Assembly: GCA_023398955.1 (NCBI GenBank)
Contig: JAEWRL010000251.1
Span: forward strand, 1 to 64,000
Length of the DNA: 64,000 nt
From: Pseudomonadota bacterium
Lineage (GTDB): Bacteria > Myxococcota_A > Polyangia > Polyangiales > Polyangiaceae
Reading direction: 5' to 3'
Numbering within the stretch: position 1 is the stretch's first letter; each line of letters begins with the position of its first letter. The notes under the pieces are model-generated. The model was given only the letters and a program-made list of their open reading frames with translations. It was not told the DNA's origin and did not search any database. Positions 33,903-43,357 of this stretch are shown one piece after another. The position numbers and the translations under genes are program-made.

Positions 33903-35264
33903 ATGCCTCGCTTCCCAACATGCCCGGTCGTCTACGTCGCAGACGATTGTCCCGATGTGCGGGAGCTGATGCGCCTCTGGCTGGAGTCTCTCGGCTGTCA
34001 GCCTCGGTGTTTTGGCGATGGGGAGGCCCTGTGCGACGGTGTCGAGCGGTGCATCCCAGATCTCGTCTTTCTCGATCTCATGATGCCCAGAATGTCCGGA
34101 ATGGAAGCGCTGGGAAGACTGAAGGCGCGCAACGTCATCTGTCCCGTCATCGTCCTCAGCGCCGTGGACGACGTAAAAACCGTCGTCCAAGCAGTGCAGC
34201 TGGGAGCCCGGGACTACGAGACGAAGCCCCTGTCGCTCCATAGAATCGAAGTGCTCGTGCGCGACACTCTCGAGTCCAAAGGACCCCTCCCTCTTGCGAG
34301 CGATTCTGGCGGTATTGTAGGTAATTCTCCTGCGATGCGCCCAGTTCACGACGCCATCGAGCGCTGCTCGTCCAGTCAGATTTCGGTTCTCATCTCCGGC
34401 GAAAGTGGGACCGGAAAAGAGCTCGTTGCCCGGGCGATCCACCGCAGGAGCAGACGCTTGGATGGGCCCTTCGTCGCGATCAATTGCGGAGCGATCCCGG
34501 AAAGCCTTCAGGAGAGCGAGCTCTTCGGGCATGAACGAGGGGCGTTCACGGGGGCCGTGGCCGCCCACCAGGGCTACTTCGAACGAGCGCAGGCGGGAAC
34601 AGTCTTCCTGGACGAAGTCAGCGCCTTGAGCCCCTCGGCGCAGAAGAGGCTCCTGCGGGTGCTGCAGGAACGTCAGGTCCAACGCCTCGGCGGCTCGAAG
34701 CTGATCGATCTCCAGCTGCGGGTCATCTCAGCGACGAATCAACCGCTTCATCACGAGGTGAGAAGAGGCGCCTTTCGGCGCGATCTCTATTACCGCCTGG
34801 CCGTCTTTCCCATCGAGGTTCCCCCGCTTCGCGAACGCAAAGGCGACATCCTGCTGCTCGCAGAACACTTCGCCGAGAAGCATTTCGGCTGTCCCGAGCT
34901 GGCCGTCTCACCAGAGGTTCGGGATATTCTCGAAAGGCATTCGTGGCCAGGGAATGTCAGGGAGCTGGAGAACGTCGTGCAATACGCGTTGGTCAGCACA
35001 GGTAGCCTGCGTACCGCGGATGCGCTGCCGCGCCTGCTTCATATGGAGGAAGATTGGCAGGAAGAGACGAGCGACGTCCGATCGGTGCGGTGTCGGAGTC
35101 ACGATCTGCGGGACATTGAGCGTGCTACCATTGCCGACGCTCTCTGCTTCGCCAATGGCAACCTATCGGAAGCCGCGCGCCGGCTGGGTATGAGCCGGGC
35201 TACGCTCTACCGAAAGCTCGCGAGGTACCGCGCCGAAGGTGAGAAGGCGCGAAAGCTCGCCTAG
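33903..35264 (+). CDS. NtrC-family sigma-54-dependent response regulator
   Basis: A 453-residue activator. The receiver domain (about 8-120) has the acidic pair (ADD), phospho-Asp in FLDLMMPRMSG and Lys in TKPLS. The AAA+ domain (about 140-370) has GESGTGKE, the sigma-54-contacting GAFTGA loop and FLDEVSAL. A Fis-type helix-turn-helix (NLSEAARRLGMSRATLYRKLARY) closes it. It should activate sigma-54 promoters when phosphorylated. No histidine kinase is adjacent. It converges with the stress-protein gene with a 4-nt overlap of the stop codons (CTAG). Confidence 0.95.
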   Translation: MPRFPTCPVVYVADDCPDVRELMRLWLESLGCQPRCFGDGEALCDGVERCIPDLVFLDLMMPRMSGMEALGRLKARNVICPVIVLSAVDDVKTVVQAVQLGARDYETKPLSLHRIEVLVRDTLESKGPLPLASDSGGIVGNSPAMRPVHDAIERCSSSQISVLISGESGTGKELVARAIHRRSRRLDGPFVAINCGAIPESLQESELFGHERGAFTGAVAAHQGYFERAQAGTVFLDEVSALSPSAQKRLLRVLQERQVQRLGGSKLIDLQLRVISATNQPLHHEVRRGAFRRDLYYRLAVFPIEVPPLRERKGDILLLAEHFAEKHFGCPELAVSPEVRDILERHSWPGNVRELENVVQYALVSTGSLRTADALPRLLHMEEDWQEETSDVRSVRCRSHDLRDIERATIADALCFANGNLSEAARRLGMSRATLYRKLARYRAEGEKARKLA

Positions 35265-36178
35265 TCAGCTGCAGGCACAGTCAGCACCGAGCAGTGAGCA
35301 TGTTGGAGGACAGATTCGGCGACACTGCCGAGCGCGATGCGCGCGATGCCCGTACGCCCACGGCTCCCCAGCACGATCAGCTCGGCTTCTCGCTCCTCGG
35401 CGAGTCGCAGGATCGTCTCGTCGGTTCGCGACTCAGCGGTGACGAGCGTCTCTCCCTCCGCTCCGAAGCGCTCGAGCTGATCGCCCAGTAACCGTGCTGC
35501 GGTCTCCAGAACCCCCTGCAGGGTCTCGTCGTCGGGCTGCGGGTTCACGGGGCCAAGTGGGCCCAGGCCGGACCAGAAGGGTGTCGGCGTCTCCACATTG
35601 TGGTGGAGGATCAGGTGGAACCCGAGGGTCTTAGCCTCTTTCGCCGCGTAGCTGACACCGAGCAGCGCTGGATTCGACAGATCGGTTGCGGCAAAGAGCT
35701 TCCTGGTACGGACGTGCGGACGAGCCACCAGCACCGGACAGTGCGCGGCGCGAACGACACGAGCCGCCACGCTGCCGAGTAACCGGCGCTTCAGGCTGGT
35801 GTGTCCCCGATTTCCGACCACGAGCAACCTCGCCCCGTGTTCCTCGGCTTTGGCCGCAAGGCTCGCGTACGGCGTGTCGGAGAAATCGACCTCGACCGAG
35901 ATCTGGTCCGGAGCCAGGTCGGTGTGCTCTTCGGCGAGCGCCATCAGCCGATCGGTCAGCTGCCGTCCCAACGGAATCTCGTCCATGGCGTCCCGGGCGC
36001 TCAACTGCGGAAAGACGGGATGGATAGGCGCCGGCATATGCACGACGTGCACCATCCGTAGCTCACAGTTGGCCGCTTTGGCGCGCTCCGCACCCTGTCG
36101 CAAGGCTTCGATCGCGCTCTCGCTGAAATCGCTTGCAACGATGATGGGACCCAGGTCGTTCGTTTCGTCGCTCGTCAT
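35261..36178 (-). CDS. Tandem-domain universal stress protein (UspA)
   Basis: Two UspA domains in tandem (about 8-150 and 158-305). Each ends with the ATP-binding pattern GNRGHTSLKRRLLGS and GSRGRTGIARIALGS (G-2x-G-9x-G-S/T), so both are likely nucleotide-binding. Domain 1 opens PIIVASDFSESAIEAL, domain 2 KLFAATDLSNPALLGV. Tandem USPs are common in environmental bacteria and relate to survival under stress or low oxygen. The ATG at 36178 is chosen; 13 codons upstream are possible but lack the fold. Confidence 0.92.
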   Translation of the reverse strand: MTSDETNDLGPIIVASDFSESAIEALRQGAERAKAANCELRMVHVVHMPAPIHPVFPQLSARDAMDEIPLGRQLTDRLMALAEEHTDLAPDQISVEVDFSDTPYASLAAKAEEHGARLLVVGNRGHTSLKRRLLGSVAARVVRAAHCPVLVARPHVRTRKLFAATDLSNPALLGVSYAAKEAKTLGFHLILHHNVETPTPFWSGLGPLGPVNPQPDDETLQGVLETAARLLGDQLERFGAEGETLVTAESRTDETILRLAEEREAELIVLGSRGRTGIARIALGSVAESVLQHAHCSVLTVPAAD

Positions 36179-36321
36179 GGCCTTGATCATAAAGCAACTG
36201 TGGCGTTTGCCACCCACGTTCTTGGTCGCGCGCCGTGCTCACCCCGCCTTCCCGCATGCTGTCAGGCCATCCGAGTGCCGGCTGCCTCTCCGGACTGCCG
36301 CCCCGGATGGCGCAAGCCTGT

Positions 36322-38568
36322 TCAGGGAAGCCTCACACGGCGCCGTTTGCCCTCGCACTCGACGAAGTAACGCCGTCGCGCCCCAGGGGCCCGCGGGTCG
36401 GCGTGTGTGAGACCCCTGTGTCGAATAGCGGCGTGGAAACGCCTGGCGCTCAACTCGAGATGCCAAAGGGTGAACACGCCACGCTCGTAGCCGAAGGTCA
36501 GGCCGTCGTCTTCCCGGTACAATCCCTTCGCGCTGCGCCCGTAGCCGCGGAAGGTGATGTCTGCGGCGGGGCTGTCAGCCGTGTGTTGGACCACCGCCGC
36601 CAGAGGAAGGATCGCTCCGTCGCGCACGAAGGCGGGTACCTGCCCGCCGCCCCACGCGACGCTATGATAGCGACCACCGCGCAAGGGCGGTCCTCCCTCG
36701 AACGGGTGCCACAGTCCCTTGGGCAGGTATACAGCGCGTCGCGAGTGCCCTCGGTATAGGATTGGTGCCACGAGCACGTCGCGCCCGAAGAAGAACTGGT
36801 CTTCAATCTCAGCGGCGATTGGATCGTTCCCAGCATGCCACTCGAGAGGGCGCATGAGCGGAGCTCCCTTGTCGAGGTGCTCCGCAAATAGTTGTTCTAT
36901 GTACGGGAGCAAGCGGTAACGCGCCTCTATCAGGTGACGAATGTTGGACTCCACGGCCTCCCCGAACGCCCACGGCTCCTGGGCGCGATTCTCCATCGCG
37001 CAATGGTTCCGGAAGAACGGATAGAAGATTCCCAGCTGATACCAGCGGGTTAGGAGCTCTCCATCGCAGTTTTCGCCAAATCCTCCCACGTCCACCCCGC
37101 AGAATGGGATACCCGAGAGTCCGACACTGAGCAACATGGGAATGCTCTGGCGGAGGTGTTCGAACCACGACTTGTTGTCGCCGAGCCAGACGGCACCGTA
37201 GCGCTGCATGCCGGCGTAGCAGGATCGTGTCAGAACGAACGGGCGCAGCTCAGGGTCCCTTCCCCGTTGCGCGTCCCAGGACGCGCGGGCCATGGCTTGA
37301 CCATATACATTTCGTAGCTCCAGGTGTCCTGCGAGCGCCTTAGTGCTTCCGGGGTGGGCGATACGGTGAAGAAAGGGCTGCTCGCGATCAGGAGGCAGCT
37401 GGTGAGCGTCCGGTGCCAGCGGGCGTTGGTGATCGAAGATGGAAGGCTCGTTCATGTCGTTCCAGATCCCCGCGATCCCGCGGGACAGCAGGAAGCCGAG
37501 CTCGTCCTGCCACCACTTGCGCACCTCATCGTTGATGAAGTCTGGAAAGCAGCAGGGACCTGCCCACACGGGGCCTACGAAGGGTCGACCATCAGGGCGA
37601 ACGCAGAACGCGCCGCGTCGTCGACCCTCCAAGTACAAGCGGTCCTTGATATCGCGTTTGACGCCCGGATCGACGATGGTGACGACGCGGAATCCGTCGC
37701 GGCCGAGCCTGGACACCGTTCGTTCAAAGTGCGGAAAGCGCTCTTCCGAGACGGTGAATGCGCGGTATTCCTCCATGTAGTCGATGTCGAGCACGATGGC
37801 ATCGCACGGGATCTTGCGATCTCTGAACTCGCGCGCAATCTCCAGTACACGCTGCTCGGTGGGATAGCTCCAGCGACTCTGCTGGTGTCCGAGGCTCCAG
37901 CGCGGGGGGAGTGCCTGGCGTCCGGTTAACCTGGTGTAGGCCGCCACGACATCCGCCAGCGGAGCCGGCCCAAGCACGTAGACTTCCCAGCCGCGCCGCG
38001 TCAATAGCTCGATACGGCCTTCCGCGTGCTCCTCGGGAGCCAGGATCCAGCGTTGAGGTGCGGGACTGTCGACGAATATCCCTACTGTGGACTCTCCCTC
38101 GCGCACAAGGAGGAAGGGGATGCTCTTGTACATAGAGTCGGTAGACTCCGTGTGATTCGGATCATCCAGCGTCATGAGCGTATGGACGCGGCCGCGCCGA
38201 TTCAGTCCGCCATAGCGCTCTCCCAACCCAAGGCAGCGCGCCCCTACCGGTAGATCGAAGCGGAGGACGGTGCGGCCCTCTGCTTCACGCCACCACTGAA
38301 GGTGTAAGGGAATGCTCGCCGAGGTGACCCGCTTCCATTCCGTCGCTGCTGCTGGGTCGAGGGCCCAGCTCGGACCCGCACGGACCCCGCCGCGTGGTGG
38401 TACGGCGATACGCAGAGCAGCGACGCCATCGACGGGCGCTGCGTGCAAGGTGTGCCGCATCCTGCGTCCGGGTTTGCGGGGCCGCACCGACGAGGGCCCT
38501 TTGGTCGCCTCGTCGCGTGCTGCCTTCCACCATCCTTGGGTCCGTGGCTGATGGCTCGTTCGCTTCAT
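36322..38568 (-). CDS. Glycoside hydrolase family 31 (alpha-glucosidase-like)
   Basis: A 748-residue GH31 enzyme with no obvious signal peptide; the first 35 residues are basic and unstructured. The N-terminal beta domain includes CLGLGERYGGLNRRG. The catalytic barrel has PPRWSLGHQQSRWSY, VLDIDYMEEYRAFT and the nucleophile motif GIWNDMNEPS, with the acid/base Asp in the following region. The C terminus carries FFFGRDVLVAPILYRG and the usual beta domains. The family releases alpha-linked glucose or related sugars. No transport genes are nearby, so intracellular glucan turnover is the simplest guess. Confidence 0.92.
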   Translation of the reverse strand: MKRTSHQPRTQGWWKAARDEATKGPSSVRPRKPGRRMRHTLHAAPVDGVAALRIAVPPRGGVRAGPSWALDPAAATEWKRVTSASIPLHLQWWREAEGRTVLRFDLPVGARCLGLGERYGGLNRRGRVHTLMTLDDPNHTESTDSMYKSIPFLLVREGESTVGIFVDSPAPQRWILAPEEHAEGRIELLTRRGWEVYVLGPAPLADVVAAYTRLTGRQALPPRWSLGHQQSRWSYPTEQRVLEIAREFRDRKIPCDAIVLDIDYMEEYRAFTVSEERFPHFERTVSRLGRDGFRVVTIVDPGVKRDIKDRLYLEGRRRGAFCVRPDGRPFVGPVWAGPCCFPDFINDEVRKWWQDELGFLLSRGIAGIWNDMNEPSIFDHQRPLAPDAHQLPPDREQPFLHRIAHPGSTKALAGHLELRNVYGQAMARASWDAQRGRDPELRPFVLTRSCYAGMQRYGAVWLGDNKSWFEHLRQSIPMLLSVGLSGIPFCGVDVGGFGENCDGELLTRWYQLGIFYPFFRNHCAMENRAQEPWAFGEAVESNIRHLIEARYRLLPYIEQLFAEHLDKGAPLMRPLEWHAGNDPIAAEIEDQFFFGRDVLVAPILYRGHSRRAVYLPKGLWHPFEGGPPLRGGRYHSVAWGGGQVPAFVRDGAILPLAAVVQHTADSPAADITFRGYGRSAKGLYREDDGLTFGYERGVFTLWHLELSARRFHAAIRHRGLTHADPRAPGARRRYFVECEGKRRRVRLP

Positions 38569-38616
38569 GACTCCGATCCTTCGATGTGCGCAGCAGCTTG
38601 CTCGGATGGTGCAGTC

Positions 38617-39516
38617 CTATGCAGTCTGGTGCGTTTCGCGCTGACGCTTCGACTCGCGCCGCCAGAGGAGCAACAGCGCCCCGCCGATGATCCCCGCGGT
38701 CAAGCCGCCGCCAATCTTCATGATGCGTCCCGCTGCCATTCCGTAGCCGCCTTTCTTGGGATCGTAGGCGCTACAGTAGAGGATCAAACGATCGACAGTA
38801 CTGCCGATCTCTCCTTGCGAGGCCTCCATCAACGCGAGCTCAAGAGTGCGCGGCGCGTACTCGATGCCGTACAGATAGCGCGTCAGCGTTCCCTGGGGCG
38901 ACGCCAACGCGAGCGCGGCCGCATGATAGTATTGATCCTCCTCTGGAGCGTAGCGGTAACCAATGCCGAGCGCATCCGCGAGGGTACGGATATTCGTGGC
39001 GCTTCCCGTCAAGAACCGCCAGCCCTCGGCTGCACCCTCGTCACCATACCTCGCGAGGTACCGCGCGCGTGTCTGCCGCGCCGAGCTGGGGCTCTCGGAG
39101 GGGTCGAGGGAGACGGTGATGACTCGATAGCTCTCGGCGAGCCTCAAGTCCATCCTGCGCAGCCCCTCGACGAGGCCGTTCAGCTGCAGGCTGCAGAGCA
39201 TCGGACAACTGGAGTAGTTCAACGTGACGATGACGGGCACCGCCGCGCCGAAGAAATCCCCGAGGCGGACCTTCCTGCCGCTCTCGTCGAAGAACTCGAG
39301 GTCGAGAGGCACGGCCGCTCCAACACGCTCGGTGACGCCCACGCCCTGAAGGTGCGCAGGCGGCTGCGGCGCATCAGTGGTCCGCGCCCCTACCGGCGCA
39401 CCCGGGTCTGGTGCACACAAGCCGTCGCGGGGCACTGCGGCCATCGCCGCCATGAGCGCGAGCACTATCAGCGGCCATGGGATGATGATCCGGTGTATGC
39501 GTCTCGAGTTCGTCAT
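38617..39516 (-). CDS. SCO1/SenC-type copper chaperone for cytochrome oxidase
   Basis: A thioredoxin-fold periplasmic protein that delivers copper to the CuA site of cytochrome oxidase subunit II. An N-terminal membrane/signal segment (about 10-30) is followed by the CxxxC site (YSSCPMLC) and the conserved late His (YYHAAAL), the three usual copper ligands. A second helix lies at the C terminus, an addition to the usual family build. It stands 62 nt downstream of coxD and is the last gene of the act-cox operon. The ATG at 39516 is used; the longer open frame upstream overlaps coxD out of frame. Confidence 0.88.
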   Translation of the reverse strand: MTNSRRIHRIIIPWPLIVLALMAAMAAVPRDGLCAPDPGAPVGARTTDAPQPPAHLQGVGVTERVGAAVPLDLEFFDESGRKVRLGDFFGAAVPVIVTLNYSSCPMLCSLQLNGLVEGLRRMDLRLAESYRVITVSLDPSESPSSARQTRARYLARYGDEGAAEGWRFLTGSATNIRTLADALGIGYRYAPEEDQYYHAAALALASPQGTLTRYLYGIEYAPRTLELALMEASQGEIGSTVDRLILYCSAYDPKKGGYGMAAGRIMKIGGGLTAGIIGGALLLLWRRESKRQRETHQTA

Positions 39517-39578
39517 CGCAGCTCCTCGTCGTAGGCGCCCTCTCCAAGGCGCTGACTGGCGGGCTGTCCTCGGACCAG

Positions 39579-39923
39579 TCATGTCGACGAACCATCTCCG
39601 TGCAGCAGGCCTGGGCCTTGGGGCCTTACCTCCTCGTAGTCCCGCGTCCACACGTCCGCCATGGCGAAAAGAATCAGCGTTGCCAGCAGTATCACCGCGA
39701 TGGCGCCGGCCAAACGGTGTGCTGCTGACATCTCGATCAGGTGCATGAAGTAGAGCGCAACGATGATCGACTTCATCGCCGCGATGCCGAGGGCGACAGG
39801 CCACTCAGCGGCACCGAGGGAGACGAAAGAGAGGCCGAAGGTGATGCCGGTCAGCGCCAACAGCGCGGTGTAGGCGGCGGTATACTTCGTCGTGGTCATC
39901 TTTGCGCTGCTCACCGGCCTCAT
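39579..39923 (-). CDS. coxD: Cytochrome c oxidase subunit IV
   Basis: A 114-residue membrane protein with three helices in the prokaryotic subunit IV pattern (TAAYTALLALTGITFGLSFV, IAAMKSIIVALYFMHL, LAGAIAVILLATLILFAMADVWTRDY). It belongs to the caa3-type oxidase. The ATG at 39923 overlaps the coxC stop (ATGA), which decides the start over the in-frame ATG seven codons later. Confidence 0.88.
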   Translation of the reverse strand: MRPVSSAKMTTTKYTAAYTALLALTGITFGLSFVSLGAAEWPVALGIAAMKSIIVALYFMHLIEMSAAHRLAGAIAVILLATLILFAMADVWTRDYEEVRPQGPGLLHGDGSST

Positions 39924-40564
39924 CCTTTCGTCAGATAGAAGAGTGGCCAAAGGAACAGCCAAATGATGTCCACTAGGTGCCAGTACATAGCCCCATTTTC
40001 GAGCAGCTGGGGCGCCGCGGAGACGATCTGCCCTTTCTGGACGAGACGTCCAATCGTCGCCAGTGTCATCACTCCGATGATGACGTGCAGGGCGTGGAGG
40101 CCCGTCATCAGGTAGTAGAGGGTCCAGAACGCTGCAAGCCCCGGTTCTCGCTGTTTCTCACTGAACCAATCGCCCTGTGCACCAGGGAAGATGCCGTGGT
40201 GGAAGTGATCATAGTACTCGTACCCTTTCACACCCAGAAACACGAGACCGAGAAGCGCCGTTGTGAAAACGAGCCGAGCCGCTCCCCGCGGGTTGTCATG
40301 TCGCAGACGGTGGACCGCCAACGCCACGATGAAGCTGCTGGTCACGAGCACGAGGGTGTTGCCGGAGCCCCACCAGAAGGTGTTCTCGGACACGCCCCTG
40401 GCGAAAGCAGCCGGTGCCTGCGCTCGGTAAGACGAGTAAACGGTGAAGAGAGCGCCGAAGAAGAGCACTTCGCTCGCGAGGAATACCCACATTCCGAGGG
40501 TTGCCGCCAGGCGTTGGCGCTCGGACGATTCGAAGTGGTCCTCGTGGGGAGCACGCTCAGTCAC
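39920..40564 (-). CDS. coxC: Cytochrome c oxidase subunit III
   Basis: A 214-residue subunit III with about five helices (LGMWVFLASEVLFFGALFTVY, SFIVALAVHRL, LGLVFLGVKGYEYYDH, TLYYLMTGLHALHVIIG, WHLVDIIWLFLWPLFYL). The Glu of SEVLFF, the KGYEY and the GLHALHV motifs are all standard. It starts with a GTG at 40564 inside the end of coxA, an 8-nt overlap, and its stop overlaps coxD. Confidence 0.93.
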   Translation of the reverse strand: MTERAPHEDHFESSERQRLAATLGMWVFLASEVLFFGALFTVYSSYRAQAPAAFARGVSENTFWWGSGNTLVLVTSSFIVALAVHRLRHDNPRGAARLVFTTALLGLVFLGVKGYEYYDHFHHGIFPGAQGDWFSEKQREPGLAAFWTLYYLMTGLHALHVIIGVMTLATIGRLVQKGQIVSAAPQLLENGAMYWHLVDIIWLFLWPLFYLTKG

Positions 40565-42212
40565 TCGGGTGCTCCTCGGGGCTGGAGGGGGGCGCGCCGA
40601 GGTCCATGCGGCCCCTCGGATCGGGTGCACTCTGAGAGTAGTCGTAGGGACCGCGTTCGAAGCAGGGGCTCCCTCTCCAGTTGTGCTTCGAAGGGGGGCT
40701 TCCTGTGTACCACTCGTAGCTGGCTGACCACCATGGGTTGTCCCCGGCGGGTGCCCCGTAGCGGACCGACCACAACAGGTAGGCTAACGTCGAGGACAGC
40801 CCGGCGAGGAGAGCCCACGCCCCCGCGGTCGAGACGACGTGCAGAGCCTGGAACTGCTCTGGATAGTTGGCATAGCGCCGCGGCATCCCCATGTTGCCCA
40901 GCAAGAACTGGGGCACGAAGGTGAGCACGAAGCCTCCGAAGACCAGTAGAGCGGACGGGAACGCCCACTTCTCGGGATACATTCGACCGGTCGCCTTGGG
41001 GAACCAGTAGTGTGTCGCTGCCAGGTACGCGGTCAGAGAGCCGCCGACCATGATGAAGTGGAAGTGAGCCACCACGAAGTAAGTGTCGTGCCAGTGCACG
41101 TCGAGACTCATCGTAGCGACGGCGACTCCCGTCATCCCCCCGAAAACGAAGAGGAAGAAGAACGCGAAGACGTATAACATTGGCGTCTTGAAGGATATCG
41201 AGCCCCGATACATCGTCCCCACCCAGGTGAAGACCTTGATGGCGGAGAATATCGCGACCAGCATCGACAGGATCCCGAATGCACCCGCGTCGAAGACCGA
41301 CATGCCAGCCGTGAACATGTGATGTCCCCACGTCAAGAATCCGACGAACGCGATCCCAAACGTCGAGACTGCGATGGCCGTGTAGCTGAGAGGGTTCTTG
41401 TGCGAAAAGGTGCAGACCACCTCGCTGATGACGCCCATCGCTGGTAGTATCATGATGTACACGGCTGGGTGCGAGTAGAACCAGAAGAGATGCTGGTAAA
41501 GGACGGGATCGCCTCCCCGCGCTGGGTCGAAGACTCCCCAGTCGAGTACCGCGTCTATCCCCGCGAGGGCGAGCGTTATTCCCAGGACGGGTGTGGCCAA
41601 GACCTGGATGATGCTCGTTCCGTAGATTGCCCACGCAAACAGGGGCATGTCGAAGAGCTTCATTCCCTTGGTGCGCATCGTGTGTACGGTCGTGATGAAG
41701 TTCACACCCGTGATGATCGTGCTCCAGCCGAGGATGAAGACGCCCAGGAGTACGGGGAACACTGCCGTTGCTGTCTCCGAGCTGTACGGCACGTAGAAGG
41801 TCCAGCCCGTGTCGGTGCCCCCGATGAACATGCCAGCCAAGGTGACCGCAGCCCCCAAGGCATAGATGTAGAAGCTTGCGAGGTTGAGCCTTGGAAAGGC
41901 CACGTCTCGCGCCCCGAGCATCAGCGGGACGAGGAAGTTGCCGAAACCCGCAGGGATGGAAGGAATCAGGAACAACCAGACCATCGTAACGCCATGAAGT
42001 GTGAAGAGCCGGTTGTAGGTGGTCTCTCCGAAATGAGTCTCCCTTGGCGTGAGGAGCTCGAGGCGGAGCAGCAACGCGAAGAGTCCACCCAGGGCCAGCG
42101 CGGCGGCCGTAGCGACGAAGAACATCACTCCAATTCGCTTATGATCGCGAGTAAGGAGCCAGCTCTGTAGCCCGTGCTCCGCGAGGTAGCTGTCGCTCGA
42201 CGGCGTCTTCAT
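40557..42212 (-). CDS. coxA: Cytochrome c oxidase subunit I, A2-type (YSHP motif)
   Basis: The catalytic heme-copper subunit of 551 residues and about 12 helices. Low-spin haem and CuB/haem-a3 ligands are recognisable: H73 (TLHGVTMVW), H248, the H297-H298 pair, and HFHF near 380-390. At 246-249 the sequence is YSHP followed by AVY. A1-type oxidases have a Glu here (HPEVY); the Tyr-Ser pair in its place marks the A2 subfamily, as in caa3 oxidases of Thermus and Rhodothermus. The C terminus is extended, Pro-rich and soluble. The ATG overlaps the coxB stop (ATGA). Confidence 0.95.
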   Translation of the reverse strand: MKTPSSDSYLAEHGLQSWLLTRDHKRIGVMFFVATAAALALGGLFALLLRLELLTPRETHFGETTYNRLFTLHGVTMVWLFLIPSIPAGFGNFLVPLMLGARDVAFPRLNLASFYIYALGAAVTLAGMFIGGTDTGWTFYVPYSSETATAVFPVLLGVFILGWSTIITGVNFITTVHTMRTKGMKLFDMPLFAWAIYGTSIIQVLATPVLGITLALAGIDAVLDWGVFDPARGGDPVLYQHLFWFYSHPAVYIMILPAMGVISEVVCTFSHKNPLSYTAIAVSTFGIAFVGFLTWGHHMFTAGMSVFDAGAFGILSMLVAIFSAIKVFTWVGTMYRGSISFKTPMLYVFAFFFLFVFGGMTGVAVATMSLDVHWHDTYFVVAHFHFIMVGGSLTAYLAATHYWFPKATGRMYPEKWAFPSALLVFGGFVLTFVPQFLLGNMGMPRRYANYPEQFQALHVVSTAGAWALLAGLSSTLAYLLWSVRYGAPAGDNPWWSASYEWYTGSPPSKHNWRGSPCFERGPYDYSQSAPDPRGRMDLGAPPSSPEEHPSD

Positions 42213-43357
42213 GGTGCTCCCTGGTCGACTGCGCCAGCGGGCGTGGCGTTGGGCTGGCTTCCCTGAGCAGCGCCCTCCAGGGCCTCGCCATCCATCGGCT
42301 TCACCCGAGCGTCGGGCAGACGCACGCGAGGCTCGGGCGCGTCGCGGCGCAGGGACTTGATGAACTCCACGATAGCGGCAGCGTCGGGCTGCTTGAGGAC
42401 ACCGAGGTACGTCGGCATGACGGGCGGGAAGCCCTCCACGACGTCCGTCAGGGGCTCCATCATCGAGCGGGTCAGGTACTCCTCGTCGGCGACGACGGTT
42501 TGGCCACTTTGTAGCTGGACCGCCTTGCCAAAGAGGTTTCTCCAGGTGGGACCAATGTGAGGCTGTCCGTCGATTGTGTGGCAGGCAAGGCAGCCGTTCG
42601 CGCTGGCTGCTCGTCGGCCCTGCTCGGCCATGCTCGTCGTGCCCTCCCCGACGCGGGAGACGCGCCACCCGGCCAGCGCTGCTCGCGCGCCGGCTTCCGC
42701 CACGAGGGGTGGCTTCCCTCCGTCAAGCCAGCTCTCGTAGTCGACCGAGCCGAGCGCGACCACGCTGGCCCACATTCTGGAGTGCGACGTGCCACAGAAC
42801 TCGGCACAATAGACGTCGAAGATCCCCTCGCTGCGGGCACGGAACCAGGTCGTCGTGTAGCGGCCAGGGAGCAGGTCCTGCTTGATGCGGAAGGCGGGCA
42901 CGTAGAAGCTGTGAATCACGTCGCGGGACGTCATTACGAGACGAACGTCGCGGTCGACGGGAACGACGAGCAGCCCAACGGTTGCCCGACCGTCAGGATA
43001 CGAGAACTTCCACATCCACTGTTTCGCGACCACGTAGACCTCCTGCGCTGCCGGTGGCGGTGAGGCGTAGGCAATGTATTGAAGAAACCCGATGACCCAC
43101 CAGAGGATGAACAGCCCGAGCAGCACCCCGATGAAAGTGAACTCCATGCGCTTGGTGGCCTGAACACGAGGCGTCGTCGTGGGTTCTCCGCGCCGGCGAA
43201 AGCGGATCAAGAACCATCCGGCGGTAGCGAAGACGATCAACGAGCCGAGCATGGTCACCGAGATGACGAAGAAATGAAGCCGATCGATCGAGTCGGCGAA
43301 GCCGGTGGCCGCTTCGGGGAGGAAAAGAAGCTTGCGCAGGAGCTCGTCGGTGTTCAT
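42209..43357 (-). CDS. coxB: Cytochrome c oxidase subunit II fused to cytochrome c (caa3 type)
   Basis: A 382-residue subunit II with two N-terminal helices (about 30-50 and 72-95). The CuA centre is complete: H149, C184, E186, C188, H192, M195. A cytochrome c domain is fused behind it with CLACH at 256-260 and an axial Met candidate in PPVMPTYLG. This makes the enzyme a caa3 oxidase that takes electrons through its own haem c. A Pro-rich tail follows. Start and stop both overlap neighbours by 4 nt. Confidence 0.95.
   Translation of the reverse strand: MNTDELLRKLLFLPEAATGFADSIDRLHFFVISVTMLGSLIVFATAGWFLIRFRRRGEPTTTPRVQATKRMEFTFIGVLLGLFILWWVIGFLQYIAYASPPPAAQEVYVVAKQWMWKFSYPDGRATVGLLVVPVDRDVRLVMTSRDVIHSFYVPAFRIKQDLLPGRYTTTWFRARSEGIFDVYCAEFCGTSHSRMWASVVALGSVDYESWLDGGKPPLVAEAGARAALAGWRVSRVGEGTTSMAEQGRRAASANGCLACHTIDGQPHIGPTWRNLFGKAVQLQSGQTVVADEEYLTRSMMEPLTDVVEGFPPVMPTYLGVLKQPDAAAIVEFIKSLRRDAPEPRVRLPDARVKPMDGEALEGAAQGSQPNATPAGAVDQGAP

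Noticed and set aside
33845..34243. Plus-strand ORF beginning with a CxxC pair before the NtrC gene
   Set aside because: It overlaps the well-supported NtrC-type gene in another frame and becomes Arg-rich noise after the first 20 residues.
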